Virus record (IMG/VR): IMGVR_UViG_3300031216_000012
Coordinates: 1 to 64,000 of that record
Length of the DNA stretch: 64,000 nt
Source of the DNA: a virus
Strand: one strand, 5' to 3'
The notes below the pieces were generated by a model that worked only from the letters and a program-made list of their open reading frames with translations, ran no database searches and was not told where the DNA came from. Of the stretch, positions 37,472 to 45,154 are shown one piece after another. Positions within the stretch are counted from its first letter, which is position 1. Every line of letters starts with the position of its first letter. Made by a program: the position numbers and the translations under genes.

Positions 37472-38110
37472 TCACCTCTCCAGCGCCGCGGAAAATACAT
37501 GCTCAACGCTGCCCCGCTCTTCAAAGTTATCCCAGATAGCTCGAACGGTTTCATCGGAAGTCACGAGAAGCTTGGCGCCGTCGAGCCAGTCGAAGTACCA
37601 GAACTCAGCACGGTGCAGGCGCCAGCCGCTGTGACCCTTGCTGGCGTAGAAACGGATCTCTTCAGACGGTCCGCCCCAGCTGATCTGATAGCGCCAGTAG
37701 CCTTCATCTTGATCTCCGAACGTACCGGGCTCAACGTAGTCAAACGACAGTCCGTAGTCGTACCAAGCCTCGCGGCTCGCTTCGCGGATGTCGTCTTCGT
37801 ACTCGTCGAATAAGCGTTCAAGTAGCGCGTCGATAATGTCAGAATTACCGTCGTCGCCAAGAGATACACCGGCTAAAAGATCAAGCGGTGCCCAGCGCTC
37901 AGGCTCGTAACTTTCAACAAGCGCTTTGAGTAGGTGTTCGTTGGTAAGCGTTGTAACAGTAGCTTCGTTGCACGTCACTTCATACCACTGCCCGACGTAG
38001 GCTATGTCAAGATCTCCCGCTTCAGGATCGAGCATCGCTCTGATGTCGTTGAGCCGGCCGGCGCACGCATCAGCTACTTTGTCTACGCATCTTAGTTGTT
38101 CAGCTTTCAT
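37472..38110 (-). CDS. Hypothetical protein, strongly acidic
   Basis: 212 residues. Very acidic centre (LLERLFDEYEDDIREASREA) and a Trp/Tyr-rich C-terminal half (GYWRYQISWGG). No metal or nucleotide motif. Its start shares a base with the stop of the upstream ATPase gene. Not recognised. Confidence 0.6.
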   Translation of the reverse strand: MKAEQLRCVDKVADACAGRLNDIRAMLDPEAGDLDIAYVGQWYEVTCNEATVTTLTNEHLLKALVESYEPERWAPLDLLAGVSLGDDGNSDIIDALLERLFDEYEDDIREASREAWYDYGLSFDYVEPGTFGDQDEGYWRYQISWGGPSEEIRFYASKGHSGWRLHRAEFWYFDWLDGAKLLVTSDETVRAIWDNFEERGSVEHVFSAALER

Positions 38111-38634
38111 CAGTCTGTTCCTTGAAATTGGGGGTTTGAAGTATACAAATGATCTAGTTCTTTAGTTTGAAGAAGCGGAGGTCTGGGCGCACCCATCTCA
38201 AACGTTGATACTTTTACGCCGTATGGAGCAAAAGCACCGACAACCATTCTGGTTTGAAGTTCTCCGCTGGCGATGGAATACACAACTGCGTTTGGGTATA
38301 ACCTGCATATAACAGATTGCTTTATCCAATTGTATGTCCGTTCTGACTGCAAACAAGACTGGCCTTCCGGGGGGATAAGATCATCTAAAATTACTAGATC
38401 TAGTCCTATACTACACATTGCAGAACCTGTTCCATACGAACGAACTTGCGGGTCTTCCGACTCGGTATTAAACTGTTTCACTATGTACTGTGAAAGCTGC
38501 ATGGAATAGGAAACATACCCTACTTTTTTTGAAGGGTTCGCACTTAAAAAAGAGCTTACCCTTTCAATGCAGCTGGTTGTTTTACCGCTGCGCGGAGGGG
38601 CAATAATATGAGAAACATCGAAATTCATCTTCAT
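38110..38634 (-). CDS. Terminase-like ATPase domain without a nuclease
   Basis: 174 residues. A Walker A-like APPRSGKT (12-19), VSYSMQLSQYI in place of the SYSAxL motif of the large terminase, and Walker B LDLVILDD (78-85) followed by YNWIKQSVICRLYPNAV mirror, in order and spacing, the ATPase half of the terminase at 4846-6459. The protein ends where the nuclease domain would begin. It lies in the early arm and is more AT-rich than its neighbours. It could be a DNA-dependent ATPase of replication or a captured terminase domain. Confidence 0.55.
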   Translation of the reverse strand: MKMNFDVSHIIAPPRSGKTTSCIERVSSFLSANPSKKVGYVSYSMQLSQYIVKQFNTESEDPQVRSYGTGSAMCSIGLDLVILDDLIPPEGQSCLQSERTYNWIKQSVICRLYPNAVVYSIASGELQTRMVVGAFAPYGVKVSTFEMGAPRPPLLQTKELDHLYTSNPQFQGTD

Positions 38635-38644
38635 TCTCCAGAGA

Positions 38645-38677
38645 TAAAAAAGCCCTCAGCACACGAGGTACTGAGGG
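38645..38677 (-). terminator. Rho-independent terminator (minus strand)
   Basis: On the minus strand an 8-bp stem (38670-38677 with 38651-38658, GCCCTCAG/CTGAGGGC) is followed by six T (complement of 38645-38650). It ends the transcript of the Lys-rich protein gene 38704-39249. Confidence 0.88.
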
Positions 38678-38703
38678 CGTGGGTTTACCAAGATCTAGCC
38701 AGG

Positions 38704-39249
38704 TTATGCGTCGAGTTCTGATTCGATCGCTTTGACGCGTTCCTGGTTGGTCTTGGCTGCGGCGACGACCTTCTTGGCAAAGCGGGTCAGCTGGGTGTCT
38801 AGCTTCTTCGCCGTGCGCAGCTCAGCCTTCAGAGCGTCGACATGTGCCGTTGAGTTGATCGCCTCACCGATGGAGCCCAGCTCCTGCTCCAGTTCGCCCA
38901 AGACGCCGTTGGTCGGCGCCGCTTTGGGTGCAGGGGGCTTGCGCTTCGCTCCAGGCTTGGGACCGCGCTTCTTCGTTGCGGGCTTGTCTTCCGGCTCTGG
39001 AGCCTCCTCAACCACTTCGACCTCTTCGGCCTCTTCCTGGACAGGCTCAGCAGGTTTCGCTGCGGCTTTCTTCTTGCTCGCTTTCTTCTTGCGAGTGACC
39101 GGCTTGGCTTCTTCCTGGACAGGCTCAGCAGGTTTCGCTGCGGCTTTCTTCTTGCTCGCTTTCTTCTTGCGAGTGACCGGCTTGGCTTCTTCTTCGTCGC
39201 CCTCTTCGCCTTCGAGTTCGTTGAGAAAATCGTCAAATGGATCGGACAT
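38704..39249 (-). CDS. Histone H1-like Lys/Ala-rich protein with internal duplication
   Basis: 181 residues. The acidic N-terminus is followed by two perfect copies of a 26-residue block containing KPVTRKKKASKKKAAAKPAE, then an acidic stretch, a second basic Pro-rich patch (KKRGPKPGAKRKPPAPKAAP) and a helical C-terminal coil. This looks like bacterial or phage H1-like DNA-binding proteins. It may coat or compact DNA or partner the ssDNA-binding candidate two genes upstream. A terminator follows. Confidence 0.6.
   Translation of the reverse strand: MSDPFDDFLNELEGEEGDEEEAKPVTRKKKASKKKAAAKPAEPVQEEAKPVTRKKKASKKKAAAKPAEPVQEEAEEVEVVEEAPEPEDKPATKKRGPKPGAKRKPPAPKAAPTNGVLGELEQELGSIGEAINSTAHVDALKAELRTAKKLDTQLTRFAKKVVAAAKTNQERVKAIESELDA
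39033..39188 (-). repeat. Perfect 78-bp tandem duplication in the H1-like gene
   Basis: Units 39033-39110 and 39111-39188 appear identical, encoding the doubled 26-residue basic block. Perfect identity at synonymous sites implies a recent duplication or ongoing homogenisation. Confidence 0.9.
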
Positions 39250-39267
39250 GTTTTGTACCTCTGCGGA

Positions 39268-39501
39268 TTACAGTGAATGTAGATGGTTATCGATGTGCTC
39301 CAGGCTTACTATCCTGATGCGCTTGATGAGCCGATCAACCAGTGCTTGTCTGTTTTGACCGGCTCGTTCTACACGGAGAGCTCCGTATAATTCCTTTAGC
39401 GACAGCGAACTGACCGCGTTGTTGAGTTGATGGTAAGACGACAAGGCCGCTCGAACTTTGGCCTTGTCGAAACTACCAACGTGGAAGAACTCAGGCTTCA
39501 T
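39268..39501 (-). CDS. Small SAP-like DNA-binding protein candidate
   Basis: 77 residues from ATG 39501, inside the 3' end of the upstream gene. The C-terminal half, LSLKELYGALRVERAGQNRQ followed by ALVDRLIKRI, has the helix-hinge-helix spacing of SAP domains (leucines, then a polar hinge and LxxRL). SAP modules bind AT-rich DNA. The match is by eye and short. Confidence 0.4.
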   Translation of the reverse strand: MKPEFFHVGSFDKAKVRAALSSYHQLNNAVSSLSLKELYGALRVERAGQNRQALVDRLIKRIRIVSLEHIDNHLHSL

Positions 39502-40213
39502 CGCCAACACCGAAGCTGGGCTCGCGAGTTACGAGCTCCGTAGCCTCCGGCAGCTTGGACAGGAAACCTGCAGCATAGCTGTTGCCGTCCTCGTCTTCCT
39601 CAGCGTACTCCTTCGTGCTCTTGGCGTCGGCCGAGAACTCAAACTTGACGTAGTCTACGCTGCTGTCAAACGTGATGACAGTGACAACTTCAGCAATGTC
39701 CTTGCCGGCTTCGGCCAACTTGCTGTTGTACTTCTTGAACGCCTTGAGCGACATCGGAGGGACAGACAGGAAGTAAATCTGATCGTCTTCCTCTTCTTCG
39801 TCCCAGCGCAGCACAGCCAAGTTGACGGAGTTCTTGCACGCCTTGCGGTTGCCACCACCGGAACCGAACTGGTTCTGAGGGCAGGTAGCACAAGTGTCGT
39901 GCTGACGGTCAGGCGCGGAGGCAGGTGGCCCCATCGTGGCGGCATTCTGACCCACAGCGGCACACACAGGCGCTTCAGTGGCGTTAGGGTTGTAAGCTCC
40001 AGACCAGAAGCCGTTGTGGAAGGCCCAGTCAAGGACAACGACCGTCATCTCGTTGGGGATGATGATGTCTTCGCCGATGCGGAACTTGTTGGCTTTGACC
40101 TTGATGAACGACATGCCGCCGCCATCGCCACCGAGACCGGCGAGACGTTCGGCCATGTTCTGTTTACGCGCTGCCAACTGCGTGTTGACGGTTTTGGAGA
40201 GTGACTTGCTCAT
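39491..40213 (-). CDS. Putative ssDNA-binding protein with four-Cys motif
   Basis: 240 residues. The core predicts beta strands (FIKVKANKFRIGEDIIIPNE) with four cysteines in C84...C108xxC111P...C126, probably a zinc site, and an acidic tail (EYAEEDEDGNSYAAG) like those that recruit partners in ssDNA-binding proteins. It lies among replication genes, upstream of the SAP-like and H1-like genes. Phage proteins with this layout are often annotated as ssDNA-binding, which I follow with caution. Confidence 0.5.
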   Translation of the reverse strand: MSKSLSKTVNTQLAARKQNMAERLAGLGGDGGGMSFIKVKANKFRIGEDIIIPNEMTVVVLDWAFHNGFWSGAYNPNATEAPVCAAVGQNAATMGPPASAPDRQHDTCATCPQNQFGSGGGNRKACKNSVNLAVLRWDEEEEDDQIYFLSVPPMSLKAFKKYNSKLAEAGKDIAEVVTVITFDSSVDYVKFEFSADAKSTKEYAEEDEDGNSYAAGFLSKLPEATELVTREPSFGVGDEA

Positions 40214-40236
40214 ATTCTTTGTACCTCTTTGTGTGC

Positions 40237-40464
40237 TTAGAAAAAGTCCGGTTGTGCAACCGAACGGGTCAGGGCCATGAGACCTGTCTGCAGGTTAGTG
40301 GCACCGATGCTTACCCATCGCTGATCAAGATCGCTCTGGGCTCTTAGTTTATCAACCAGTTCTCCGAGTTCTACTCCTTTTTGTTTGATTTCGTTCATGG
40401 CGTCAATCTCTGCTTGTGACAGCTCACGATAACCTTTAATCTTTCTATGTTGGTTGTCTACCAT
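40237..40464 (-). CDS. acb2: Acb2-like anti-CBASS cyclic-nucleotide sponge
   Basis: 75 residues, the usual size of Acb2. The N-terminal NQHRKIKGYRELSQAEIDAM and C-terminal RWVSIGATNL / LQTGLMALTRSVAQP blocks match, as I remember them, the conserved termini of the Acb2 (Vs.4) family. Acb2 hexamers bind cyclic di- and trinucleotides made by CBASS and related systems and so block defence signalling. It lies in the early arm between the ssDNA-binding candidate and a coiled-coil gene, where an early counter-defence gene is expected. Confidence 0.8.
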   Translation of the reverse strand: MVDNQHRKIKGYRELSQAEIDAMNEIKQKGVELGELVDKLRAQSDLDQRWVSIGATNLQTGLMALTRSVAQPDFF

Positions 40465-40465
40465 T

Positions 40466-40849
40466 TTACAATTTCCTCAAGTTGACGCGGACCTGCTCAT
40501 GAGACTCGAGACCAGGGATACCGCGGGGGTTGTCTTCCAACAGCTCGCGGTAGCGAACAGGTGAAAGGCGTTTTTGAAACAGGTTGAGTTCCTTGTGGCG
40601 AAGTACCCACGGGTTGACTTTACCCCAGTCAACAGCGACGGGCACGATGGACTTGGAGATTGACATGGTGGCGAGCGAGCCGGTGGCTTTGGACAGCCCC
40701 TGCTTGCCGGCGGATTCGAGGATCATAGATTTGATCTCTTCTTCCTTGGCGCTGCATAGACTGACCTTTTCGTTCAGCTCGCGTTTCTTGTCACGGACTC
40801 GATCCAGCATATCAATCAGCTGGCCGAGAGTAGGGGTGTCTGCGGACAT
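40466..40849 (-). CDS. Hypothetical coiled-coil early protein
   Basis: 127 residues, one base from the Acb2-like gene. The N-terminal coiled coil (IDMLDRVRDKKRELNEKVSL) is followed by a beta/basic half with VDWGKVNPWVLRHKELNLFQ. This two-part plan recalls small phage early proteins of the Gam/Gp157 kind, but no specific match is claimed. Confidence 0.6.
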   Translation of the reverse strand: MSADTPTLGQLIDMLDRVRDKKRELNEKVSLCSAKEEEIKSMILESAGKQGLSKATGSLATMSISKSIVPVAVDWGKVNPWVLRHKELNLFQKRLSPVRYRELLEDNPRGIPGLESHEQVRVNLRKL

Positions 40850-40899
40850 GGTTGTGCTCCTTTTGCGTGTGCTAAGTTACCAGATGAAACTGGTGGGTG

Positions 40900-41109
40900 T
40901 CAAGACTTGGAGAGGCGCTCGAGGTCGACGAGGACGTCTTCCATGCGTGCGATTTCTTCTTTCAATTCTTCAACTGCCTCATTGTGTTCTGCTTCCCGAT
41001 CCGTCCACCGTCGGGCCAGTTCTTGACCTAGATCAATTTTGTCGAATTGAGTTAGCTGAGACAGGCTCTCATTCATCAGTTCGTTGTCAGTCAGATGTTG
41101 CGGTTTCAT
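40900..41109 (-). CDS. Small coiled-coil protein
   Basis: 69 residues with AGGAGAAC upstream. Almost wholly helical and acidic (EHNEAVEELKEEIARMEDVL), probably a dimeric coiled coil. Not recognised. Confidence 0.55.
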   Translation of the reverse strand: MKPQHLTDNELMNESLSQLTQFDKIDLGQELARRWTDREAEHNEAVEELKEEIARMEDVLVDLERLSKS

Positions 41110-41118
41110 TTTGTTCTC

Positions 41119-41214
41119 CTAATCAATGCACAAATCGCATATGAGAATCTTTGACGGGTCTCCGGGCTCCAAAGGATGATGTTCTTCGCACCAAGCGTTG
41201 ATAATCTCATACAA
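41119..41214 (-). CDS. Possible 31-residue Cys/His peptide
   Basis: A TTG at 41214 opens a frame ending TAG at 41119-41121. The peptide contains WCEEHHPLEPGDPSKILICD and ends LCID, that is C-x3-H and a C-x2-C knuckle. A competing ATG frame of 34 codons in the same gap gives a less protein-like sequence. The alternative start and short length keep confidence low. Confidence 0.3.
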   Translation of the reverse strand: MYEIINAWCEEHHPLEPGDPSKILICDLCID

Positions 41215-41785
41215 CCTTCGGTTCTTCGATAAATTCTTCTCTAATGTAAACGCAACTGCCGATCGATTCTCGGAGCTCGTCTATGTCGCCGAGGTAGGTC
41301 CAGCTGGGAAGCAACACGCTGAGCTCGTTAGCATCCCAAACGTCCAGCGGTTTCTCTTTGTAGCCTTCTACAAAGTCATCGTAGAAACTGGCAAATCCCG
41401 GACGGGACTCGAACATCTCCTTGACGTCTTGACCTAAAGATTCCAAGCCAAGAGTCGCCCATCGAGCCATACGCAGATCTTCTACCGGGCCGGTGTATTC
41501 TGCCAACAGCTGGTCAGTCGTGAAGTTGTACTCCCGCGGAGAAATCAACTGCTTGAAAAGAAACTCGCCAGAAAAATCGTACTCTTCACGGAGCGCATTT
41601 TGATACCACTCAAGGTATTCCTTAGTTGCCTGTTCGAAATTATATCCGATAGAATCATACTCTAACGACTCGTCTTCTTCGAGAATGCACTCTGCTCCCC
41701 AGTCAAGCATGTCGGACAGTTCGCTTTCATAGAAACCTGGAAATGGGATGAATACTTCTACGTGTTCTTCGTTGTTCTCTGTCAC
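41207..41785 (-). CDS. Strongly acidic hypothetical protein
   Basis: 192 residues with very many Asp and Glu and few basic residues (CILEEDESLEYDSIGYNFEQ). Begins with FIPFPGFYESELSDML, a stretch I associate with small phage accessory proteins. Its overall charge would allow DNA mimicry, as in some anti-restriction proteins; that is inference. It overlaps the DNA polymerase stop, so it is co-translated with replication genes. Confidence 0.6.
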   Translation of the reverse strand: MTENNEEHVEVFIPFPGFYESELSDMLDWGAECILEEDESLEYDSIGYNFEQATKEYLEWYQNALREEYDFSGEFLFKQLISPREYNFTTDQLLAEYTGPVEDLRMARWATLGLESLGQDVKEMFESRPGFASFYDDFVEGYKEKPLDVWDANELSVLLPSWTYLGDIDELRESIGSCVYIREEFIEEPKVV

Positions 41786-43641
41786 TTGATGTACCTCTCA
41801 GTGATTTTACCTTCGGATGCCAGTGGAATTTTCGGGTTCCAATCTGGCGGGATTGACATGATTTCTGTCGCGTCGCGCAGGCACTGTTCAGCCTGGTGGT
41901 TAGGCACGCACATGATGACCTCATCGTGTACGAGCAGCACAACTTTGTAGAACCGACTCATCTCGAGCGCGTGGCCGGTAGTGATTGTCCTGCAGCGGCT
42001 CTGGATGATGTTCTCAAGCCATGCGCCGCCGTAGAGCTTCTTGGTGACGGCTTTCCTGTACCGCGGGTGGTAGGCGCGGTAGGTGAACTCTGCCGTGCCG
42101 TACTCTCCAATCTCGAGCTGCAGGTCCGGGTACTGCATCGTGAGCCCGTTGGGCATCAGCACCTTTCCTCCAGGCTGGATGACCAGACCACGAAACTCGA
42201 TCTCGTGTCGAGCGTCAGGCATCATGTACTGGATCAGGCTCTGCAGCTGGGACCACGTATCCTTGATCTTGTAATACTTGGCTCGGTACATCTGAACGAT
42301 GCGCTCAGCTTCATCCATATTCAAGTGAACAGCTGGCCCCATCGCGCCAGTCTCAAGCATCGATTGGAACTTGAAAGCTCCGCACTGATAGCCCAGACCG
42401 AGAATACCGGTCTTGCCGACAAAGCGCTCTTGCCAATTGTCATCCGCGTTGACTTCGAAACCGTAGAGCTCCGAGGCGAACGATGAGTAGACATCGACGC
42501 CTGCCGCGAACTCATCGACCAGATCCCACTGTTCACTGAACACTGCGTTGTCTCGAGCCTCAATCTGCGAGGCATCGATCACTACGAACGTGTGGCCTTT
42601 GGGTGCGGTCAGGCAGGAGCGCAGTCGGCCGTCGCGAGGCAGGTTCTGAGGATTGAACTGATCGCCGCCAGTAAAGCGGAACGTATGCGCTCCGCAGTAG
42701 CCCAGATAGATCGGCAGCGGGTGGCCTGACTTGACAATCATCTTCTTGGCACGGGTCTCGTTGATGCTGGTCTTGTTCGTGATGCGAGCGTCCATCAGCG
42801 AACGGACCCGAGGGTCTTCGTGCTTCATCAGCCGTTGGAACGGCAGGTCGTTCTTGGCGAACGCGAAGGTATCCTTGCCAGTCGTCGGGCTGACCTTCAT
42901 CGGCACTTCGACATCGAGCAACTCGAGCAGCTTGGCAAACTGCGGGTTCGAGCGGACCATCGTGCGGACCTGATCGATCTTCTTGTCAGAGAAGATCTCA
43001 GCCAGGGCAGCATCCTTGATCTCTTTCTCCTCGTCGATGATGCGCCGGGCGCCTTCCTTGTCAATGATAATCGCCGGGTCGGTAAACATGCGGATGGTCA
43101 GGTCGATCACGTCGAACTCGAAGCGCGGGAAGCCTCGCGCCATCAACAGGAACAGCTGCTCGGTCAGCGCGGTGTCCTGGTTGTTGTACCGGCGCATGTC
43201 GGCTTGCTGCTCAGGCGTGGCGTCGTCCCAGCGCAGCCCTTCCCAGCCCTCCAGCACGCCGGAGACCTTACCGTCCAATCCGTAGTAGCCTGCGACGGAT
43301 TGGAGGCTCGTGGAGCCGTGCTGACCCCACAGCGGCTTGGCCATTGCCATTGTGCAGGTGTAGCGGCCGGGGAGGAAGCCGAAGCAGTGGGAGATTGCAT
43401 AGCCGTCGAACTGCATGTGGTGGCCGTTGAGGATGACCTCACTGGCGTAAGGCTGAAGATCATCGAAAAACCGGCGGATGTCGTCGCCTACGATGAACTC
43501 AGGCTCCGCCATATCGAGCGTCTTCCACGACATTGTCATAACTTCGAAGTCGGGATGCTGCACGTAGAGGCTGGTGCCGAGCTTCTTGATACTGCACTTC
43601 TTGTCGTAGTAGGTTTCGAGGTCAAGCGTGATGAATTTCAT
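41782..43641 (-). CDS. Family A DNA polymerase with 3'-5' exonuclease
   Basis: 619 residues from ATG 43641 (GGAG upstream; the longer frame would need a TTG). Exonuclease motifs: LDLET (Asp7, Glu9), QFDG (Asp79) and YNNQD (Tyr152, Asp156). Polymerase motifs: A VIDASQIEAR (Asp356), B RFVGKTGILGLGY (Lys410, Tyr418) and C VHDE (572-574). There is no 5'-3' exonuclease domain. This is the replicative polymerase of the phage, expressed with a helicase and a primase-helicase encoded upstream in the same arm. Confidence 0.95.
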   Translation of the reverse strand: MKFITLDLETYYDKKCSIKKLGTSLYVQHPDFEVMTMSWKTLDMAEPEFIVGDDIRRFFDDLQPYASEVILNGHHMQFDGYAISHCFGFLPGRYTCTMAMAKPLWGQHGSTSLQSVAGYYGLDGKVSGVLEGWEGLRWDDATPEQQADMRRYNNQDTALTEQLFLLMARGFPRFEFDVIDLTIRMFTDPAIIIDKEGARRIIDEEKEIKDAALAEIFSDKKIDQVRTMVRSNPQFAKLLELLDVEVPMKVSPTTGKDTFAFAKNDLPFQRLMKHEDPRVRSLMDARITNKTSINETRAKKMIVKSGHPLPIYLGYCGAHTFRFTGGDQFNPQNLPRDGRLRSCLTAPKGHTFVVIDASQIEARDNAVFSEQWDLVDEFAAGVDVYSSFASELYGFEVNADDNWQERFVGKTGILGLGYQCGAFKFQSMLETGAMGPAVHLNMDEAERIVQMYRAKYYKIKDTWSQLQSLIQYMMPDARHEIEFRGLVIQPGGKVLMPNGLTMQYPDLQLEIGEYGTAEFTYRAYHPRYRKAVTKKLYGGAWLENIIQSRCRTITTGHALEMSRFYKVVLLVHDEVIMCVPNHQAEQCLRDATEIMSIPPDWNPKIPLASEGKITERYIK

Positions 43642-43751
43642 TCGTTGTAAAGTCTCCAAGCGTAGTGAGCAAAAGCCGCTTCGAGTTTATCGTGATACTC
43701 AGATCGTGACTCACCCATGTGTTTACAAACGTAGAAAACTTTACTGCTCAT
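43638..43751 (-). CDS. 37-residue ORF coupled to the polymerase
   Basis: ATG 43751 with GGGGAG upstream; its TGA overlaps the polymerase ATG (ATGA at 43641-43638). The peptide is soluble and aromatic (YHDKLEAAFAHYAWRLYNE). Perfect overlap and a good ribosome-binding site suggest a real gene, possibly serving translational coupling. Confidence 0.55.
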   Translation of the reverse strand: MSSKVFYVCKHMGESRSEYHDKLEAAFAHYAWRLYNE

Positions 43752-43771
43752 GTTTTACTCCCCACTCGTAC

Positions 43772-43873
43772 TTAGTAGCTGTATCCATGTCGTGCTCTCC
43801 AAATGAATTTACTCAGTGATTCGAGCTTCATGACGATGCTCAGTGCGAGCCATACAATTTTTACAAAGATCAT
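43772..43873 (-). CDS. 33-residue membrane microprotein
   Basis: ATG 43873 with AGGAG eight bases upstream. The first 15 residues (MIFVKIVWLALSIVM) form a membrane helix followed by a basic tail (KFIWRARHGYSY). It sits in the gap between the nuclease and polymerase genes. Function unknown. Confidence 0.5.
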   Translation of the reverse strand: MIFVKIVWLALSIVMKLESLSKFIWRARHGYSY

Positions 43874-43883
43874 TTGGTTTCTC

Positions 43884-44648
43884 CTAGCAGATGTTTCTTC
43901 TACAGTGGCCAGTACCAGCGTAGGCGCGTTTACCGCGGCCGACTGTACCGGCTTTGAATGGGCAGAATCGGCAGGCAAACTGCGAGGGCTTGGCAGGGAA
44001 GATGGTGGCGTTGAGCACTTTCTCGTGACGCTCTCGAACTTTTGGCGTAGCTTGCTCGACTTGGGTGCGGGTAAACGTGCGCTTCATCAGGTTCTCGCCT
44101 GGGTGCAGGTCGAGATACCCGATCGCCACATCGAAAATCTGAATAGCAGGATCGACGTTGGCAACGCCGACTGCATATTCCATCAACTGATCGTGGTGCT
44201 TTACCTCGTTGCCCTTCTTCTTACCTGTTTTCCAGTCAAGGATGTACACACGAGAATCTGACACCGTGACGGCCACGTCGATGATCATGCGGTACACCGT
44301 GTTGGCAAAGTCATCGCCGGCTGAGATCTCCCAGTTAGCATCGAAAGCGATCGGTATCTCAAGGTCAACCTTCCCTTTCTCATATCCTGCACGGAATGCG
44401 TCGAGTAACGGCAGCTGGTGCCGGAGCTCGTGCTGCGGTTTGATCAGTGGATTCTGGACGTAGTTCTCACAGAGTGAGTGGATGCGCGACCCGCGATCCA
44501 TTGGATGCTCATCCCCTTCGGGGAGCTCAGGCGCCGGGTCAAGGATCTTGTCCAAGTGCTTATACTTGAACATGAGCGGGCAACGGTTAAAGTCACTAGC
44601 CCGTGAGAACGATGTGGACTTGACAATACGATCAGGTTCGATAGCCAT
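43884..44648 (-). CDS. Cas4/RecB-like PD-(D/E)xK exonuclease with Fe-S cysteines
   Basis: 254 residues from ATG 44648. Catalytic motifs IIDVAV (Asp124) and LDWKTG (Asp138, Lys140) are followed by a conserved-looking Tyr helix (QLMEYAVGV). Cys23 plus a C-terminal cluster C226xxC229...C249 matches the Cas4/AddB-type iron-sulfur pattern. Such enzymes resect DNA ends and act in phage recombination or replication. It lies between small ORFs and the polymerase. Confidence 0.8.
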   Translation of the reverse strand: MAIEPDRIVKSTSFSRASDFNRCPLMFKYKHLDKILDPAPELPEGDEHPMDRGSRIHSLCENYVQNPLIKPQHELRHQLPLLDAFRAGYEKGKVDLEIPIAFDANWEISAGDDFANTVYRMIIDVAVTVSDSRVYILDWKTGKKKGNEVKHHDQLMEYAVGVANVDPAIQIFDVAIGYLDLHPGENLMKRTFTRTQVEQATPKVRERHEKVLNATIFPAKPSQFACRFCPFKAGTVGRGKRAYAGTGHCRRNIC

Positions 44649-44880
44649 GATGTTCCTTACCTCGTGCGTAGTTGCGTGCATACTCTCTCAAGCGCTCCCA
44701 GGCCGGGTCGTCTTTGCGCAGACGATGAGGCAAGACGCGGATGCAGCGCCCCGTCTCTTTGTTGAAGGCGAACGATGCGGCGGTGAATGGCAGGCGTGTG
44801 TTCTGGTCTGCGTTGAACCGGCTGAAGTCGTCAGCGTTGACTTCAACAAGGAAGTAGTTTTTGCGTCGGACGAGTTTCAC
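44632..44880 (-). CDS. Hypothetical basic protein
   Basis: 82 residues. I chose GTG 44880, which overlaps the upstream stop and has GGAGGAG eight bases before it; an upstream ATG at 44934 would overlap the neighbour by 58 bases. Rich in Arg and Asn (RLPFTAASFAFNKETGRC, REYARNYARGKEHHG). Not recognised. Confidence 0.55.
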   Translation of the reverse strand: MKLVRRKNYFLVEVNADDFSRFNADQNTRLPFTAASFAFNKETGRCIRVLPHRLRKDDPAWERLREYARNYARGKEHHGYRT

Positions 44881-45059
44881 GCTACATTCTCCTCCATTGC
44901 CTGGGTAAACAGGATGCCTGAGTGAACGTCGCATCCTGTACAGTAGATTTCATCTTCTGAATAACCGCGCTTATTCAGCTCGTTGAGCTGGCGTTCGTTC
45001 AGTGGGGTGAACACGAAGCCTTGTTGTGCAAAAAGTTTTTGGCATTCTGGGTAGGTCAT
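44877..45059 (-). CDS. Small hypothetical protein with CxxC
   Basis: 60 residues from ATG 45059, with AGAGGAA upstream. Contains YPECQKLFAQQGF and YCTGCD, so one CxxC knuckle plus a single Cys near the N-terminus. Start overlaps the upstream 31-residue ORF (TAATG). Not recognised. Confidence 0.5.
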   Translation of the reverse strand: MTYPECQKLFAQQGFVFTPLNERQLNELNKRGYSEDEIYCTGCDVHSGILFTQAMEENVA

Positions 45060-45154
45060 TAGTTGTTTTCCTCTTGTTCTACCATACGGTTTTCCCACAA
45101 AAGTCCGCACAATCCTAGCTCTAAAAAACCTACTTCGTCTGGGTACTCGTTCAT
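45059..45154 (-). CDS. 31-residue coupled ORF between helicase and next gene
   Basis: ATG 45154 overlaps the helicase stop (ATGA) and its TAA at 45059-45061 overlaps the next ATG (TAATG). The peptide is acidic (MNEYPDEVGFLELGLCGLLW). Exact fit between two coupled genes supports expression. Confidence 0.5.
   Translation of the reverse strand: MNEYPDEVGFLELGLCGLLWENRMVEQEENN

Noticed and set aside
38732-39358. 208-codon rightward Ser/Ala/Phe-rich frame
   Set aside because: Antisense of the Lys/Ala-rich H1-like gene; reverse reading of AAG/GCC-rich codons gives this composition automatically.
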